NCBI GenBank assembly: GCA_030681645.1 | Contig: JAUXRX010000042.1 | Coordinates: forward strand, 1-64,000 | From: Archangium sp. | GTDB lineage: Bacteria; Myxococcota; Myxococcia; Myxococcales; Myxococcaceae | DNA: 64,000 bases | Direction of reading: 5' to 3' | Part shown: positions 52,128 through 59,477 of the stretch, piece after piece | How positions within the stretch are numbered: the stretch's first letter is position 1 | Layout: every line of letters begins with the position of its first letter | Notes under the pieces: generated by a model | Seen by the model: only the letters and a program-made list of their open reading frames with translations | Database searches by the model: none | What the model was told of the DNA's origin: nothing | Position numbers and translations under genes: made by a program

Positions 52128-54212
52128 ATGAGAGTGCGTTCGCCCATCGTCATCACCGGGCAGGGCGCGGTCTGTGCGCTCGGGCTGGGCCTCGAGGCCA
52201 TCTGGGCGGAGCTCGCCGCGGGGCGTGACGGCATTCGGGTGATCGAGCGGTTTCCCACCGACACGTTCAGCACGCACCTCGGCGGCATGGTGCCGGTGCC
52301 GGGCACGCTCGAGGTGGACGACCCGACGGGCTCGCGGGCGCTGTGCATCAGGTACGCGGTCGCGGCGGGGCGTGAAGCCATGCGAACTGCCTCCCTCTCG
52401 CCTGAGGGAAATCAACCCCGACGAATGGCGCTCGTCCTGGGCACGAGCATGGGCAGCCACCTCGGAGGCCTGCACGAAGGCAGCGCCGAGGTCGCCGCGG
52501 CGCTGGGCATCGCAGGCCCGGTGATCACCGTCTCCACCGCTTGCGCGTCCTCGACCAACGCCCTGGGCGTGGGCCGGGACCTGCTCGACGAAGGCCTCGC
52601 CGACCTGGTGGTCGCGGGAGGCGCCGACGTGCTCTGCCCGGAGATCTTCGCGGGCTTCCACGCGCTGGGCCTGTTGAGCCCCACGAAGTGTTCACCGTTC
52701 AGCGAAGCGGTGGGCACCACGCTCGGTGAAGGCGCGGGCTTCCTGGTGCTCGAGCGTGAACGCGACGCCACCGCGCGGGGCGCACCGTTCATCGCCTGCT
52801 TCTCCGGCTACGGCCTGTCAGGCGACGGCTACCACGCCACCTCACCCGAGCCGTCGGGAGCCGGCGTGGCGCGCGCGCTGCGAGGGGCGCTCGACGACGC
52901 GGGGCTCGCCGCGGCCGACGTCGGGTACGTGAACGCGCACGGCACGGGCACGGCGGCGAATGATCCGGCGGAGTGGCAGGCGATCAGCCAGGTGTTCGGC
53001 GAGCGGGTCGCGCAGCTGCCGGTGAGCTCGACCAAGAGCTACCTCGCGCACGCGCAGGGCGCCGCTGGCGTGCTCGAGCTGGTCGCCACGCTGCTGGCGA
53101 TGCAGCACGGCCAGGTGCTGCCCACGCTGCACTTCACCAAGCCACGCCGGCGGGGACCGGTCGATCCGATCGCGCAGGACCGGCCGAGGGCGCTCGTGTT
53201 CGACCACGCGCTCTGCACGAACTCGGCGTTCGGCGGGGCGAACGCGGCGGTGGCCATCTCGCGCCAGGTGACGCCGCGCCGTGAAGTCACGCGCCGGCCG
53301 ATCTTCATCTCTGGCGCGAGCGCGCTCACCCCACCGGGAGCCGAAGCCGTCCCCGTTCACCCCGAGCGGAGTCGAGGGGGCGCCGGACCGCTGGGTCCCT
53401 CGACTCCGCTCGGGATGAACGGAGGCAAGCGCCTGGCGCCCTTCCGCCTCGAGTCGCTCGTGCCCACCGCCGACACGCGCGGCATGGATCCGTCGGCCCG
53501 CGCGCTCACCGCGGCGGTCGCCCTCGCGCTCGGCGACGCGAAGCTCACGCTCACCGGCGCGGCCCGGGAGCGCACCGGCATCTTCGTGGGCACGACCAAC
53601 GCCTCGCCCCTCGCGTGGGACGAGTTCCGCGGCAGCATCAAGGAGCGCGGGCTGGTGAAGGTCTCCGCGCCCGCCTTCACCCGGCTCGTGCTCAACAGCG
53701 CCACCGGCACCGCCTCGCGGCTGCTCGGGCTGCGCGGGCCGACCACCACGGTCACCTCAGGCCAGGGCAGCGGGCTCCTCGCCCTGGTGCTCGCAGCGAT
53801 TCACCTCGACTCGCGCACCGACGCGGATCGGCTCGTGGTCGGCTCGGTCGACGAGGTCGATCTCGATCGCGACACGGGCCGCAGCGACGGCGCGGCGAGC
53901 CTCGTGCTCACCACGTTCCCCGCTGAGAGCTCCATTCGCCTCACCGGCTGGGCCACCGCGGGCGCTGACTCGCTCGACGACGCCATCGCCCACGCCTGCA
54001 AGATGGCCGCGGACCTGAGCGGGTTCCCCGTTCACCCCGAGCGGAGTCGAGGGGCGACAGAAGCCCCGCGAAGCGACGCGCTCGCGAGCGGCTCGCTGCT
54101 CTCGTGCGTGAACGCCGTGCACGCGCTGCGGCTCGGCCCCGGGCGCGTGCTGATCACCGATGTCTCGACCGCGGCGTCCTGCGCCGTGGTCATCGAACGG
54201 AGTGCGACATGA
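52128..54212 (+). CDS. Fused ketosynthase plus chain-length-factor-like protein
   Basis: A 694-residue protein. Domain 1 (about 1-385) is an active beta-ketoacyl synthase: Cys139 in STACASS, His271 in NAHGTGT, and Lys303/His308 in KSYLAHAQGA. Domain 2 (about 389-690) is a second ketosynthase-like fold, with Gln546 in TSGQGSG at the position of the catalytic Cys and no matching NAHGTGT His, which are features of a chain length factor or decarboxylating KSQ. In type II polyketide systems KS and CLF are usually separate polypeptides that dimerise. A repeat-derived insert (VHPERSRG, then PSTPLGMNGG) lies in the linker, and a second insert near residue 644. The ATG at 52128 was preferred over a GTG at 52113 that lies in a repeat. 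Confidence 0.9.
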   Translation: MRVRSPIVITGQGAVCALGLGLEAIWAELAAGRDGIRVIERFPTDTFSTHLGGMVPVPGTLEVDDPTGSRALCIRYAVAAGREAMRTASLSPEGNQPRRMALVLGTSMGSHLGGLHEGSAEVAAALGIAGPVITVSTACASSTNALGVGRDLLDEGLADLVVAGGADVLCPEIFAGFHALGLLSPTKCSPFSEAVGTTLGEGAGFLVLERERDATARGAPFIACFSGYGLSGDGYHATSPEPSGAGVARALRGALDDAGLAAADVGYVNAHGTGTAANDPAEWQAISQVFGERVAQLPVSSTKSYLAHAQGAAGVLELVATLLAMQHGQVLPTLHFTKPRRRGPVDPIAQDRPRALVFDHALCTNSAFGGANAAVAISRQVTPRREVTRRPIFISGASALTPPGAEAVPVHPERSRGGAGPLGPSTPLGMNGGKRLAPFRLESLVPTADTRGMDPSARALTAAVALALGDAKLTLTGAARERTGIFVGTTNASPLAWDEFRGSIKERGLVKVSAPAFTRLVLNSATGTASRLLGLRGPTTTVTSGQGSGLLALVLAAIHLDSRTDADRLVVGSVDEVDLDRDTGRSDGAASLVLTTFPAESSIRLTGWATAGADSLDDAIAHACKMAADLSGFPVHPERSRGATEAPRSDALASGSLLSCVNAVHALRLGPGRVLITDVSTAASCAVVIERSAT
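53354..53422. repeat. Inverted pair of dispersed repeats inside the KS linker
   Basis: A forward copy (53354-53380) and an inverted copy (53397-53422) of the GTTCACCCCGAG element lie 16 bp apart, so they can form a hairpin of about 25 bp. Both are in frame and translated as VHPERSRG and STPLGMNG. They sit in the interdomain linker, where an insertion would be tolerated. Confidence 0.85.
54029..54055 (+). repeat. Single dispersed repeat near the 3' end of the KS fusion gene
   Basis: A forward copy of the GTTCACCCCGAG element in frame with the gene, giving VHPERSRG about 50 residues before the C-terminus of the chain-length-factor-like domain. The frame is preserved on both sides. Confidence 0.85.
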
Positions 54213-54511
54213 ACCCTGGTTTGATGGCCTACCTCGAGAACCGCGCGCAGCAGTTGGCGCGCGTGCGGCGGGTGTTGATCGAAGACCTGCACGTGCAGCG
54301 CGAGCCCGAGGAGATCGACCCCGACGCGCCGCTCTTCGGCACGGGCCTCGGGCTCGACTCGGTCGACGCGGTCGAGCTGGTGGTGAGCCTCGAGACCGAG
54401 TTCGAGTTCCGGCTCGATGACGACGCGCTGGTGCGGCCCTCGATGCGCACGGTGAACAGCCTGGTCGACCTCGTGCTGCGCAAGCAGGGAGGCCGGCATG
54501 CCGCTCCCTGA
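54209..54511 (+). CDS. Acyl carrier protein
   Basis: A 100-residue ACP with the phosphopantetheine attachment Ser51 in GLGLDSVDAVEL. A helical start (about 8-30) and acidic helix 2 surface are typical of type II ACPs. The start overlaps the KS-fusion stop by 4 bp (ATGA), and its stop overlaps the start of the next gene by 14 bp, so it is expected to be made at a fixed ratio with its neighbours. It likely carries the growing chain for the KS, ketoreductase and dehydratase of this cassette. Confidence 0.93.
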   Translation: MNPGLMAYLENRAQQLARVRRVLIEDLHVQREPEEIDPDAPLFGTGLGLDSVDAVELVVSLETEFEFRLDDDALVRPSMRTVNSLVDLVLRKQGGRHAAP

Positions 54512-55538
54512 CGAAGTACGCGCGATTCGCACCACCACGGCGCTGTGTGACGCGTCGCACGTGGTGACGCTGCGGGTGGGCGGCGCGGCGGCCTTCGCCA
54601 CGCTCGATCGCATCTGCCCGGCCGCGCTCGCCCTGCAGGACACGCAGCTTCGGCCCACCGTCCTGCTGCGGGAAGACGGCACGGTCTTCGCCGACGCGTA
54701 CGTGGCGCGCGATGACGAGCGGTACTTCCTCATCTGCGAGGGGCCGGGCGCCGCCGAGCTCGAGGCGTGGGGGCGCACCCACGCCGCCCCCGGGGAGCTG
54801 CAGGTGGAGCGCCTCGACCAGACGCACCAGGTGTTGTCGCTGCACGGGCCCTGGGCGTGGGACCTGCTCGCCGCGTGCCTCGGCGCCGACGTGCTCGGCA
54901 TGCCGTACCTGTCGTTCCTCCGCGGCGAGGCGGGCACCGTCTGCTTCCGCGCGGGGAAGACGGGCGAGTTCGGGTACGAGCTGCTGGTGCCCAACGCCGA
55001 GGTGCAGACGCTCCGCTCGGCGCTGCTCGAGCACGGCCGCGAGTGGGACCTCGCGCGGGTGAGCCTCGAGGCGCTCGATCACTGCGCCCTCGAGAACTGG
55101 TTCTTCAACATCCGCAAGGAAGGGACCGCGCGGCTCAGCCCGCTCGAGCTGGGGCTGCAGTGGAGGCTCGCTCCACGGAAGGACTTCGTGGGCGCCGCGG
55201 CGTTGAAGGCCCGGCGCGTGGAAGGGCGGCTGACGTGCGTGGTCGCTGACGGGCCGATCGCCGCGGCCGACGCGGTGCTGCTCGACGGGAGGCAGATCGG
55301 CAGGGTGCTGTCCGCGGGCGAGTCGCACACGCTGGGCAAGTGGATCGGCGCGGCGTTGCTCGAGCTGCAGCTGGCCGTGCCCGGAATCCCCGGGCTCGTC
55401 GTGAGGGGGCACGCGGCGCGCACCACGTCTCCGCCGGTGATCAACAACCGCAGCCTCTACGTGAGCCCGCAGCGGCACACGTGGGCAGACCGCAACTCCA
55501 CGGAGTTCCCGCCGCTGGCGCTCGGGGTCCCGGGGTGA
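54498..55538 (+). CDS. GcvT-like (aminomethyltransferase/YgfZ folate-fold) protein in a type II polyketide-like cassette
   Basis: A 346-residue protein of the GcvT/YgfZ aminomethyltransferase fold: the early region FATLDRICPAALALQDTQLRPTV, the folate-binding region CFRAGKTGEFGYELLVP (matching the Tyr-x-Gly-Glu-x-Gly-x-Glu pattern), and the late motif RKEGTARLSPLELGLQW (Glu in the substrate site) with RKDFVGAAAL. Glycine-cleavage T-proteins transfer one-carbon units to tetrahydrofolate, but the rest of the glycine cleavage system is absent here. It overlaps the ACP gene by 14 bp and the FabG gene by 4 bp. One-carbon chemistry on the acyl chain, or folate-fold reuse, is inference. Confidence 0.85.
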   Translation: MPLPDEVRAIRTTTALCDASHVVTLRVGGAAAFATLDRICPAALALQDTQLRPTVLLREDGTVFADAYVARDDERYFLICEGPGAAELEAWGRTHAAPGELQVERLDQTHQVLSLHGPWAWDLLAACLGADVLGMPYLSFLRGEAGTVCFRAGKTGEFGYELLVPNAEVQTLRSALLEHGREWDLARVSLEALDHCALENWFFNIRKEGTARLSPLELGLQWRLAPRKDFVGAAALKARRVEGRLTCVVADGPIAAADAVLLDGRQIGRVLSAGESHTLGKWIGAALLELQLAVPGIPGLVVRGHAARTTSPPVINNRSLYVSPQRHTWADRNSTEFPPLALGVPG

Positions 55539-56281
55539 AGCGCTTCGCCGACGCGACGGTCCTCGTCACGGGTGCCTCGAGAGGGCTGGGGCGAGCGATC
55601 GCGACCGCCTTCGGCGCTGAAGGCGCGTTCGTGTTCGTGGGCTATCGCGTGGGCGCGGCCGCGGCAGAAGAGACGCTGCAGGCCGTCCGTGCCGCGGGGG
55701 GTGACGGCGCCACCGTCGCCTTCGACGTGACGGACGCCGCGAAGGTCGACGAGGCGGTGACCTCGATGCTCGGCGCGAGGCCCCGGCTCGATGTGGTCGT
55801 GAACAACGCCGGCGTGGCGCGAGACGAGCTCTTTCCGGTGATGCAGCGGGAGAGCTGGAAGCAGGTGATCGCGACCAACCTCGACGGCACCTTCAACGTC
55901 TGTCGCGCGGTGGCGCGGCCGATGATGGGCAAGAAGCGCGGCGTGATCATCAACGTCGCGTCCATCGCGGGCCAGCGGGCGAGCCCAGGCCAGGTGAACT
56001 ACGCGGCCTCGAAGGGCGGGGTGCTGGCGCTCACGCAGAGCCTCGCCGTCGAGCTCGCGCCGCGCGGCATTCGGGTCAACGCGGTGGTGCCGGGGGTGTG
56101 CACCACGGGCATGGCGGAAGCGCTCGATCGCCGGGTGGTGGACGCGCGGCGCGCGCAGATTCCGCTCGGCCGCCTGGGCACGGGCGAGGAGATCGCGCGC
56201 GTGGTGCTCTTCCTCGCCTCGGATGACGCCGCGTACATCGTGGGCCAGGCGCTGGTGGTCGACGGCGGCCTGACCCTGTGA
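55535..56281 (+). CDS. fabG: 3-oxoacyl-ACP reductase (FabG type)
   Basis: A 248-residue short-chain dehydrogenase/reductase with cofactor motif TGASRGLG (12-19), NNAG (90-93), Asn115, and the catalytic Ser143, Tyr156 and Lys160. All are at the positions typical of FabG. It starts from a GTG that overlaps the GcvT-like stop by 4 bp. It probably reduces the 3-keto group on the ACP-bound chain. A dispersed repeat between it and the FabD gene separates the operon halves by 37 bp. Confidence 0.92.
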   Translation: MKRFADATVLVTGASRGLGRAIATAFGAEGAFVFVGYRVGAAAAEETLQAVRAAGGDGATVAFDVTDAAKVDEAVTSMLGARPRLDVVVNNAGVARDELFPVMQRESWKQVIATNLDGTFNVCRAVARPMMGKKRGVIINVASIAGQRASPGQVNYAASKGGVLALTQSLAVELAPRGIRVNAVVPGVCTTGMAEALDRRVVDARRAQIPLGRLGTGEEIARVVLFLASDDAAYIVGQALVVDGGLTL

Positions 56282-56289
56282 GCGTGGCC

Positions 56290-56314
56290 CGTTCATCCCG
56301 AGCGGAGTCGAGGG
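56290..56314 (+). repeat. Dispersed repeat between fabG and fabD
   Basis: A full copy of the element with one substitution (GTTCATCCCGAGCGGAGTCG) in the 37-bp gap. It ends 4 bp before the GTG start of the transacylase gene, so it forms the leader of that gene and leaves no normal Shine-Dalgarno sequence. Confidence 0.85.
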
Positions 56315-56318
56315 ACGA

Positions 56319-57254
56319 GTGAAGGTCGCCTTCCTCTTTCCGGGCCAGGGCGCACGCAACGTGTTGGCAGGCGCGGAGCTCGCGCGCTCATTGCCAGACG
56401 GGGCGAAGCTGCTCGCGCTGGCCACGACAGTCGACGTCGAAGCCCGGGGCGGACGTGCGCTGGAGCGCACCGAGGTGCTGCAGCCCGTGCTGGCGGCGAT
56501 CAGCCTCTCGATTCACCGGGCGCTGCTGCGGGCAGGCGTGGTGCCGTCGGTATTGCTCGGCCACTCGCTCGGAGAGGTTCCGGCCCTGGCGGCAGCGGGT
56601 GTGATCTCCGACGAGGCAGCCGTGAAGCTGGCCTCACTGCGAGGGTCGCTGATGGCGCGCGAGGCAGCGAAGCACCCGGGTGGATTGGTCGCGTTCTCGT
56701 CACTCGAAGCAGCCACTGCCGCCCTGTCTCCGAGGGAGCGTGTCGGAGAAGGGCCCTCGACTTCGCTCGGGCTGAACGGATTGGGCCAGTTCCGTTCACG
56801 CCGGGCGGACTCGAGGCTCCACCTTCAGCTCGCCGCCATCAACGCACCCGACGAAGTCGTCGTCTCAGGACCGGACGAAGCGCTGGCCGGCATCGGTGGC
56901 GTGCGCGTCCCCGTGTCGGGTGCCTGGCACAGCGACGCGATGGCGGGAGCGGTCGACGAATTCCGGGCGGCGCTGCACGCTCTCGAAGTCCACGACGCGA
57001 AGGTGCCCCTCATCCGCAACCTCGACGGGGCGCTCGGCCACTCCCTCGACGCACTGGCTGATCAGCTCACGAAGCCGGTGCACTTCACCGCGGCGCTCGC
57101 CACCGCGGTCGCGCAGGGCATCGACACCATCATCACCGTCGGCCCTGGCGCCGTGCTCCGCGGGCTCGTGCGCAAGAACCTCGGCACCAGCGTGCGCGTG
57201 CTGACCACCGAGAACTCCAGCGACTTCGAGAGAACCGTACAGGCGCTGGTGTAG
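56319..57254 (+). CDS. fabD: Malonyl-CoA:ACP transacylase (FabD type)
   Basis: A 311-residue acyltransferase: nucleophile Ser83 in GHSLGE, early motif FLFPGQGA, and His204 in GAWHSDAM. It loads malonyl units onto the ACP. Compared with E. coli FabD, an extra segment (about residues 142-165) in the middle is coded by an inverted dispersed repeat (PSTSLGLNG) and its extension. The frame is preserved and both catalytic residues remain. The start is GTG at 56319. Confidence 0.9.
   Translation: MKVAFLFPGQGARNVLAGAELARSLPDGAKLLALATTVDVEARGGRALERTEVLQPVLAAISLSIHRALLRAGVVPSVLLGHSLGEVPALAAAGVISDEAAVKLASLRGSLMAREAAKHPGGLVAFSSLEAATAALSPRERVGEGPSTSLGLNGLGQFRSRRADSRLHLQLAAINAPDEVVVSGPDEALAGIGGVRVPVSGAWHSDAMAGAVDEFRAALHALEVHDAKVPLIRNLDGALGHSLDALADQLTKPVHFTAALATAVAQGIDTIITVGPGAVLRGLVRKNLGTSVRVLTTENSSDFERTVQALV
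56754..56794 (-). repeat. Inverted dispersed repeat inside the FabD gene, with 26-bp extension
   Basis: An inverted copy of the GTTC-type element (CCCTCGACTTCGCTCGGGC, 56754-56779), extended by GGATTGGGCCAGTTCCG. It is in frame and makes up about 14 extra codons of the FabD protein. The extension recurs at 36276-36301 with one mismatch. Confidence 0.85.
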
Positions 57255-57333
57255 GCCTCGGTGGGTGGAACACCGAAGTGACTGTCAAATCCCACTGCAG
57301 GACGTCTGCGATTGGAGCAGCGACAATCCCATC

Positions 57334-58848
57334 ATGATCGACGGACCTCGCAAGCCCCGCCCCAGTGTCGCCCCCGCCAAGCCCGCCACCGTCGCGAAGC
57401 CGCCGCCGAAGGCGAGGCCTTCCACGCCGCCGCCCGCGAAGAAGTTCAACGACGCGTACTCGACTGGCCGCGCCCGGGCGCTTCAGCAGAAGACGACCGG
57501 CTTCACCGCGACCAGCACCACGAAGGGCGGCACCAGCATCACGCCGGCCGACGGTGGCATCAGCCTCAGCGCGAACGGCTCGTTCTCCACCGAGCTGAAG
57601 AACGCCAAGGGCTATGGCGTCTCGTTCGGCGTCTCGGCGCAGGCGTCGGTGGTCACGAAGAACGAGACGAAGGACGGCGTGACCTCCTTCTCCGTCTCGA
57701 CCGACGCGTCGGTGAGCATCACCGGCGGCGCGAACACGCCCCAGGCCGGACTCACCGTCGGCCACACCGAAGGCATCAAGGCCTCCTACGAGGTGCGGAT
57801 GCCCGAGGCCGCGGCGAAGGGCGTCAACCCTGCCACGGTGAGCCCGTTCGACCCGATGTCGATGCCCACCGGCACCGTCATCACCATGAACGGGTCGCAG
57901 TATTCGACCAACGAGTTCAAGGCGACGTTCAAGAACCTGGCGCTCGCCACCAAGGTGACCAACGAGTCGGGCGTGAGCGTGGCGGTCGAGAAGACCGGCG
58001 CCACCACCGTGCGCGTCACCGCCGGTCCGACCGCGGCCATCGACGCGTACAACGGCGTGGGCGTCGACTTCGGCGTGGCGGGCGTGATGCTCGGCCGCAA
58101 CGACAAGCTCGCCTCGGCCACCCTGAAGACCGCCGAGTTCGACCTCGCCACGCCCGAGGGCAAGGCCGCGTACAACGACTTCCTCGCCAACGGCACGCTG
58201 CCGAAGGACAACGGCAAGGGCATCTCGAACGTCGCCACCATCGAGAAGCTCGATTACTCCTCGCAGACCCGCCTCGACGCCAACCTGGGTCCGCTCGAGA
58301 TCTCGCTGGGCGGCGCGCAGAACACCGGCGCGCGCGTCGAGACCACGCTGCCCGACGGCACGAAGTCGGTGTCGGTCGACCTGCAGTACAGCGGCAACGT
58401 GCCGATGAACATCACCCAGAAGTTCGACAAGAACGGGAAGGAGATCCTCAGCGAGCGCCGCTACACGTACAGCCTGCAGGCGGACGACAACAACACCCAG
58501 CTCCTCAACGTGGCCATCACCGGTGACGTGAACAAGGCCCAGAGCGGGCCGGTGAAGCCGGGCCAGACCGTGACCATGCAGTTCACCGAAGAGCAGATGC
58601 GCCAGTACATGACCATGACGCAGAAGGCCTCGGACGCGGGCATGGGCTACGACGAGCTCGACGTGCTGGTGAAGGACTACGACGACAAGCTGATCAACAG
58701 CCCCGAGGACTTCGCGCTCGCGCTGGGCCGGAACCTGAACGGCGGCGACTACGCGCAGGCGGAGCGCATGTTCAACATCTCCGACGCGGCCGACGGGCAA
58801 TACGACGGCGAGTACACCAAGCTGCCCGGGACCTTCGTGGTGAGCTGA
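57334..58848 (+). CDS. Unrecognised 504-residue protein in the polyketide-like cassette
   Basis: A 504-residue protein with a Pro/Lys-rich basic start (MIDGPRKPRPSVAPAKPATV) and no clear signal peptide. The bulk is beta-rich and repetitive in Thr, Ser and Asn (SLSANGSFSTELKNAKGYG, VRVTAGPTAAIDAYNG), ending with an acidic helical segment (LNGGDYAQAERMFNISDAADG). It has no recognised family or enzyme motif. It lies between the FabD and FabZ-like genes (79 bp and 14 bp away), but sequence style is unlike its neighbours and resembles secreted structural proteins, so it may be a passenger rather than a pathway enzyme. Confidence 0.65.
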   Translation: MIDGPRKPRPSVAPAKPATVAKPPPKARPSTPPPAKKFNDAYSTGRARALQQKTTGFTATSTTKGGTSITPADGGISLSANGSFSTELKNAKGYGVSFGVSAQASVVTKNETKDGVTSFSVSTDASVSITGGANTPQAGLTVGHTEGIKASYEVRMPEAAAKGVNPATVSPFDPMSMPTGTVITMNGSQYSTNEFKATFKNLALATKVTNESGVSVAVEKTGATTVRVTAGPTAAIDAYNGVGVDFGVAGVMLGRNDKLASATLKTAEFDLATPEGKAAYNDFLANGTLPKDNGKGISNVATIEKLDYSSQTRLDANLGPLEISLGGAQNTGARVETTLPDGTKSVSVDLQYSGNVPMNITQKFDKNGKEILSERRYTYSLQADDNNTQLLNVAITGDVNKAQSGPVKPGQTVTMQFTEEQMRQYMTMTQKASDAGMGYDELDVLVKDYDDKLINSPEDFALALGRNLNGGDYAQAERMFNISDAADGQYDGEYTKLPGTFVVS

Positions 58849-58862
58849 CGTAGAAGCGGGGC

Positions 58863-59477
58863 GTGAAGACGACCCTCGAGCTCGGCCCCGACGTGGTGCA
58901 GCGGTTGATCCCGCACCGGCGGCCGCTGCTGATGGTCGATCGCCTCGAGGCCTTCGAAGACGGCGCGCAGCCCACGCTGCACGCCGCCCGGAACATCTCG
59001 GCGAACGAGCCGGTGTTCGACGGCCACTTCCCCGGGCTGCACCTGTGGCCGGGCGTGTACACCATCGAGGGGCTGCTCCAGGCGAGCAACCTGCTGCACA
59101 TCCTCTGGGTCGCGCGGCAGGAGGTGAAGGCGCAGGGCGGAGATCCCGAAGAGGTGTTCGCCGCGCTCAAGAACCTCGAGCTCGGCTACCGCCTTCACCC
59201 CGGCTACCAGCCTGAGCTGACGGAGAAGTTCAAGGCGCTGCTCGGGGCCGATCCGGATCCTGTCTCGCGCGGCGGGCTGGCGGGGGCGATCGACGTGAAG
59301 CTGACCGCGCCGGTGTTCGCGGGTCAGCGCCTCGAGTACCGGGTGACGTTGAGCCGGGTGGTCGAGCAGCTGCAGCGCTTCGAGGTCGAGGCGGCGGTCG
59401 CGGGCCGCACGGTGGCGAAGGGCACGGTGACGAGCTCGCGAGGAATGTTGCGGCTGCCCACCGCGCCGAAGGAATGA
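58863..59477 (+). CDS. FabZ-like 3-hydroxyacyl-ACP dehydratase
   Basis: A 204-residue hot-dog-fold protein with the FabZ catalytic residues: His55 in DGHFPGLHLWPGV and Glu69 in TIEGLLQ, plus the early motif IPHRRPLLMVDR. It is longer than E. coli FabZ (about 150) by an insert of some 40 residues after the catalytic helix (QEVKAQGGDPEEVFAALKNL). The GTG start is 14 bp after the stop of the unknown protein. It overlaps the next gene by 4 bp. With KS, FabG and FabD it completes the elongation cycle except for an enoyl reductase. Confidence 0.87.
   Translation: MKTTLELGPDVVQRLIPHRRPLLMVDRLEAFEDGAQPTLHAARNISANEPVFDGHFPGLHLWPGVYTIEGLLQASNLLHILWVARQEVKAQGGDPEEVFAALKNLELGYRLHPGYQPELTEKFKALLGADPDPVSRGGLAGAIDVKLTAPVFAGQRLEYRVTLSRVVEQLQRFEVEAAVAGRTVAKGTVTSSRGMLRLPTAPKE

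Noticed and set aside
52128..54212. Frameshift or pseudogene in the ketosynthase gene because of the repeat insertions
   Set aside because: All inserts preserve the frame, and KS catalytic residues on both sides are intact.
52128..59477. Aryl polyene (ape) cluster
   Set aside because: KS, ACP, ketoreductase and dehydratase fit, but the ammonia-lyase, ligase, thioesterase and glycosyl- or acyltransferase genes of that cluster are missing.
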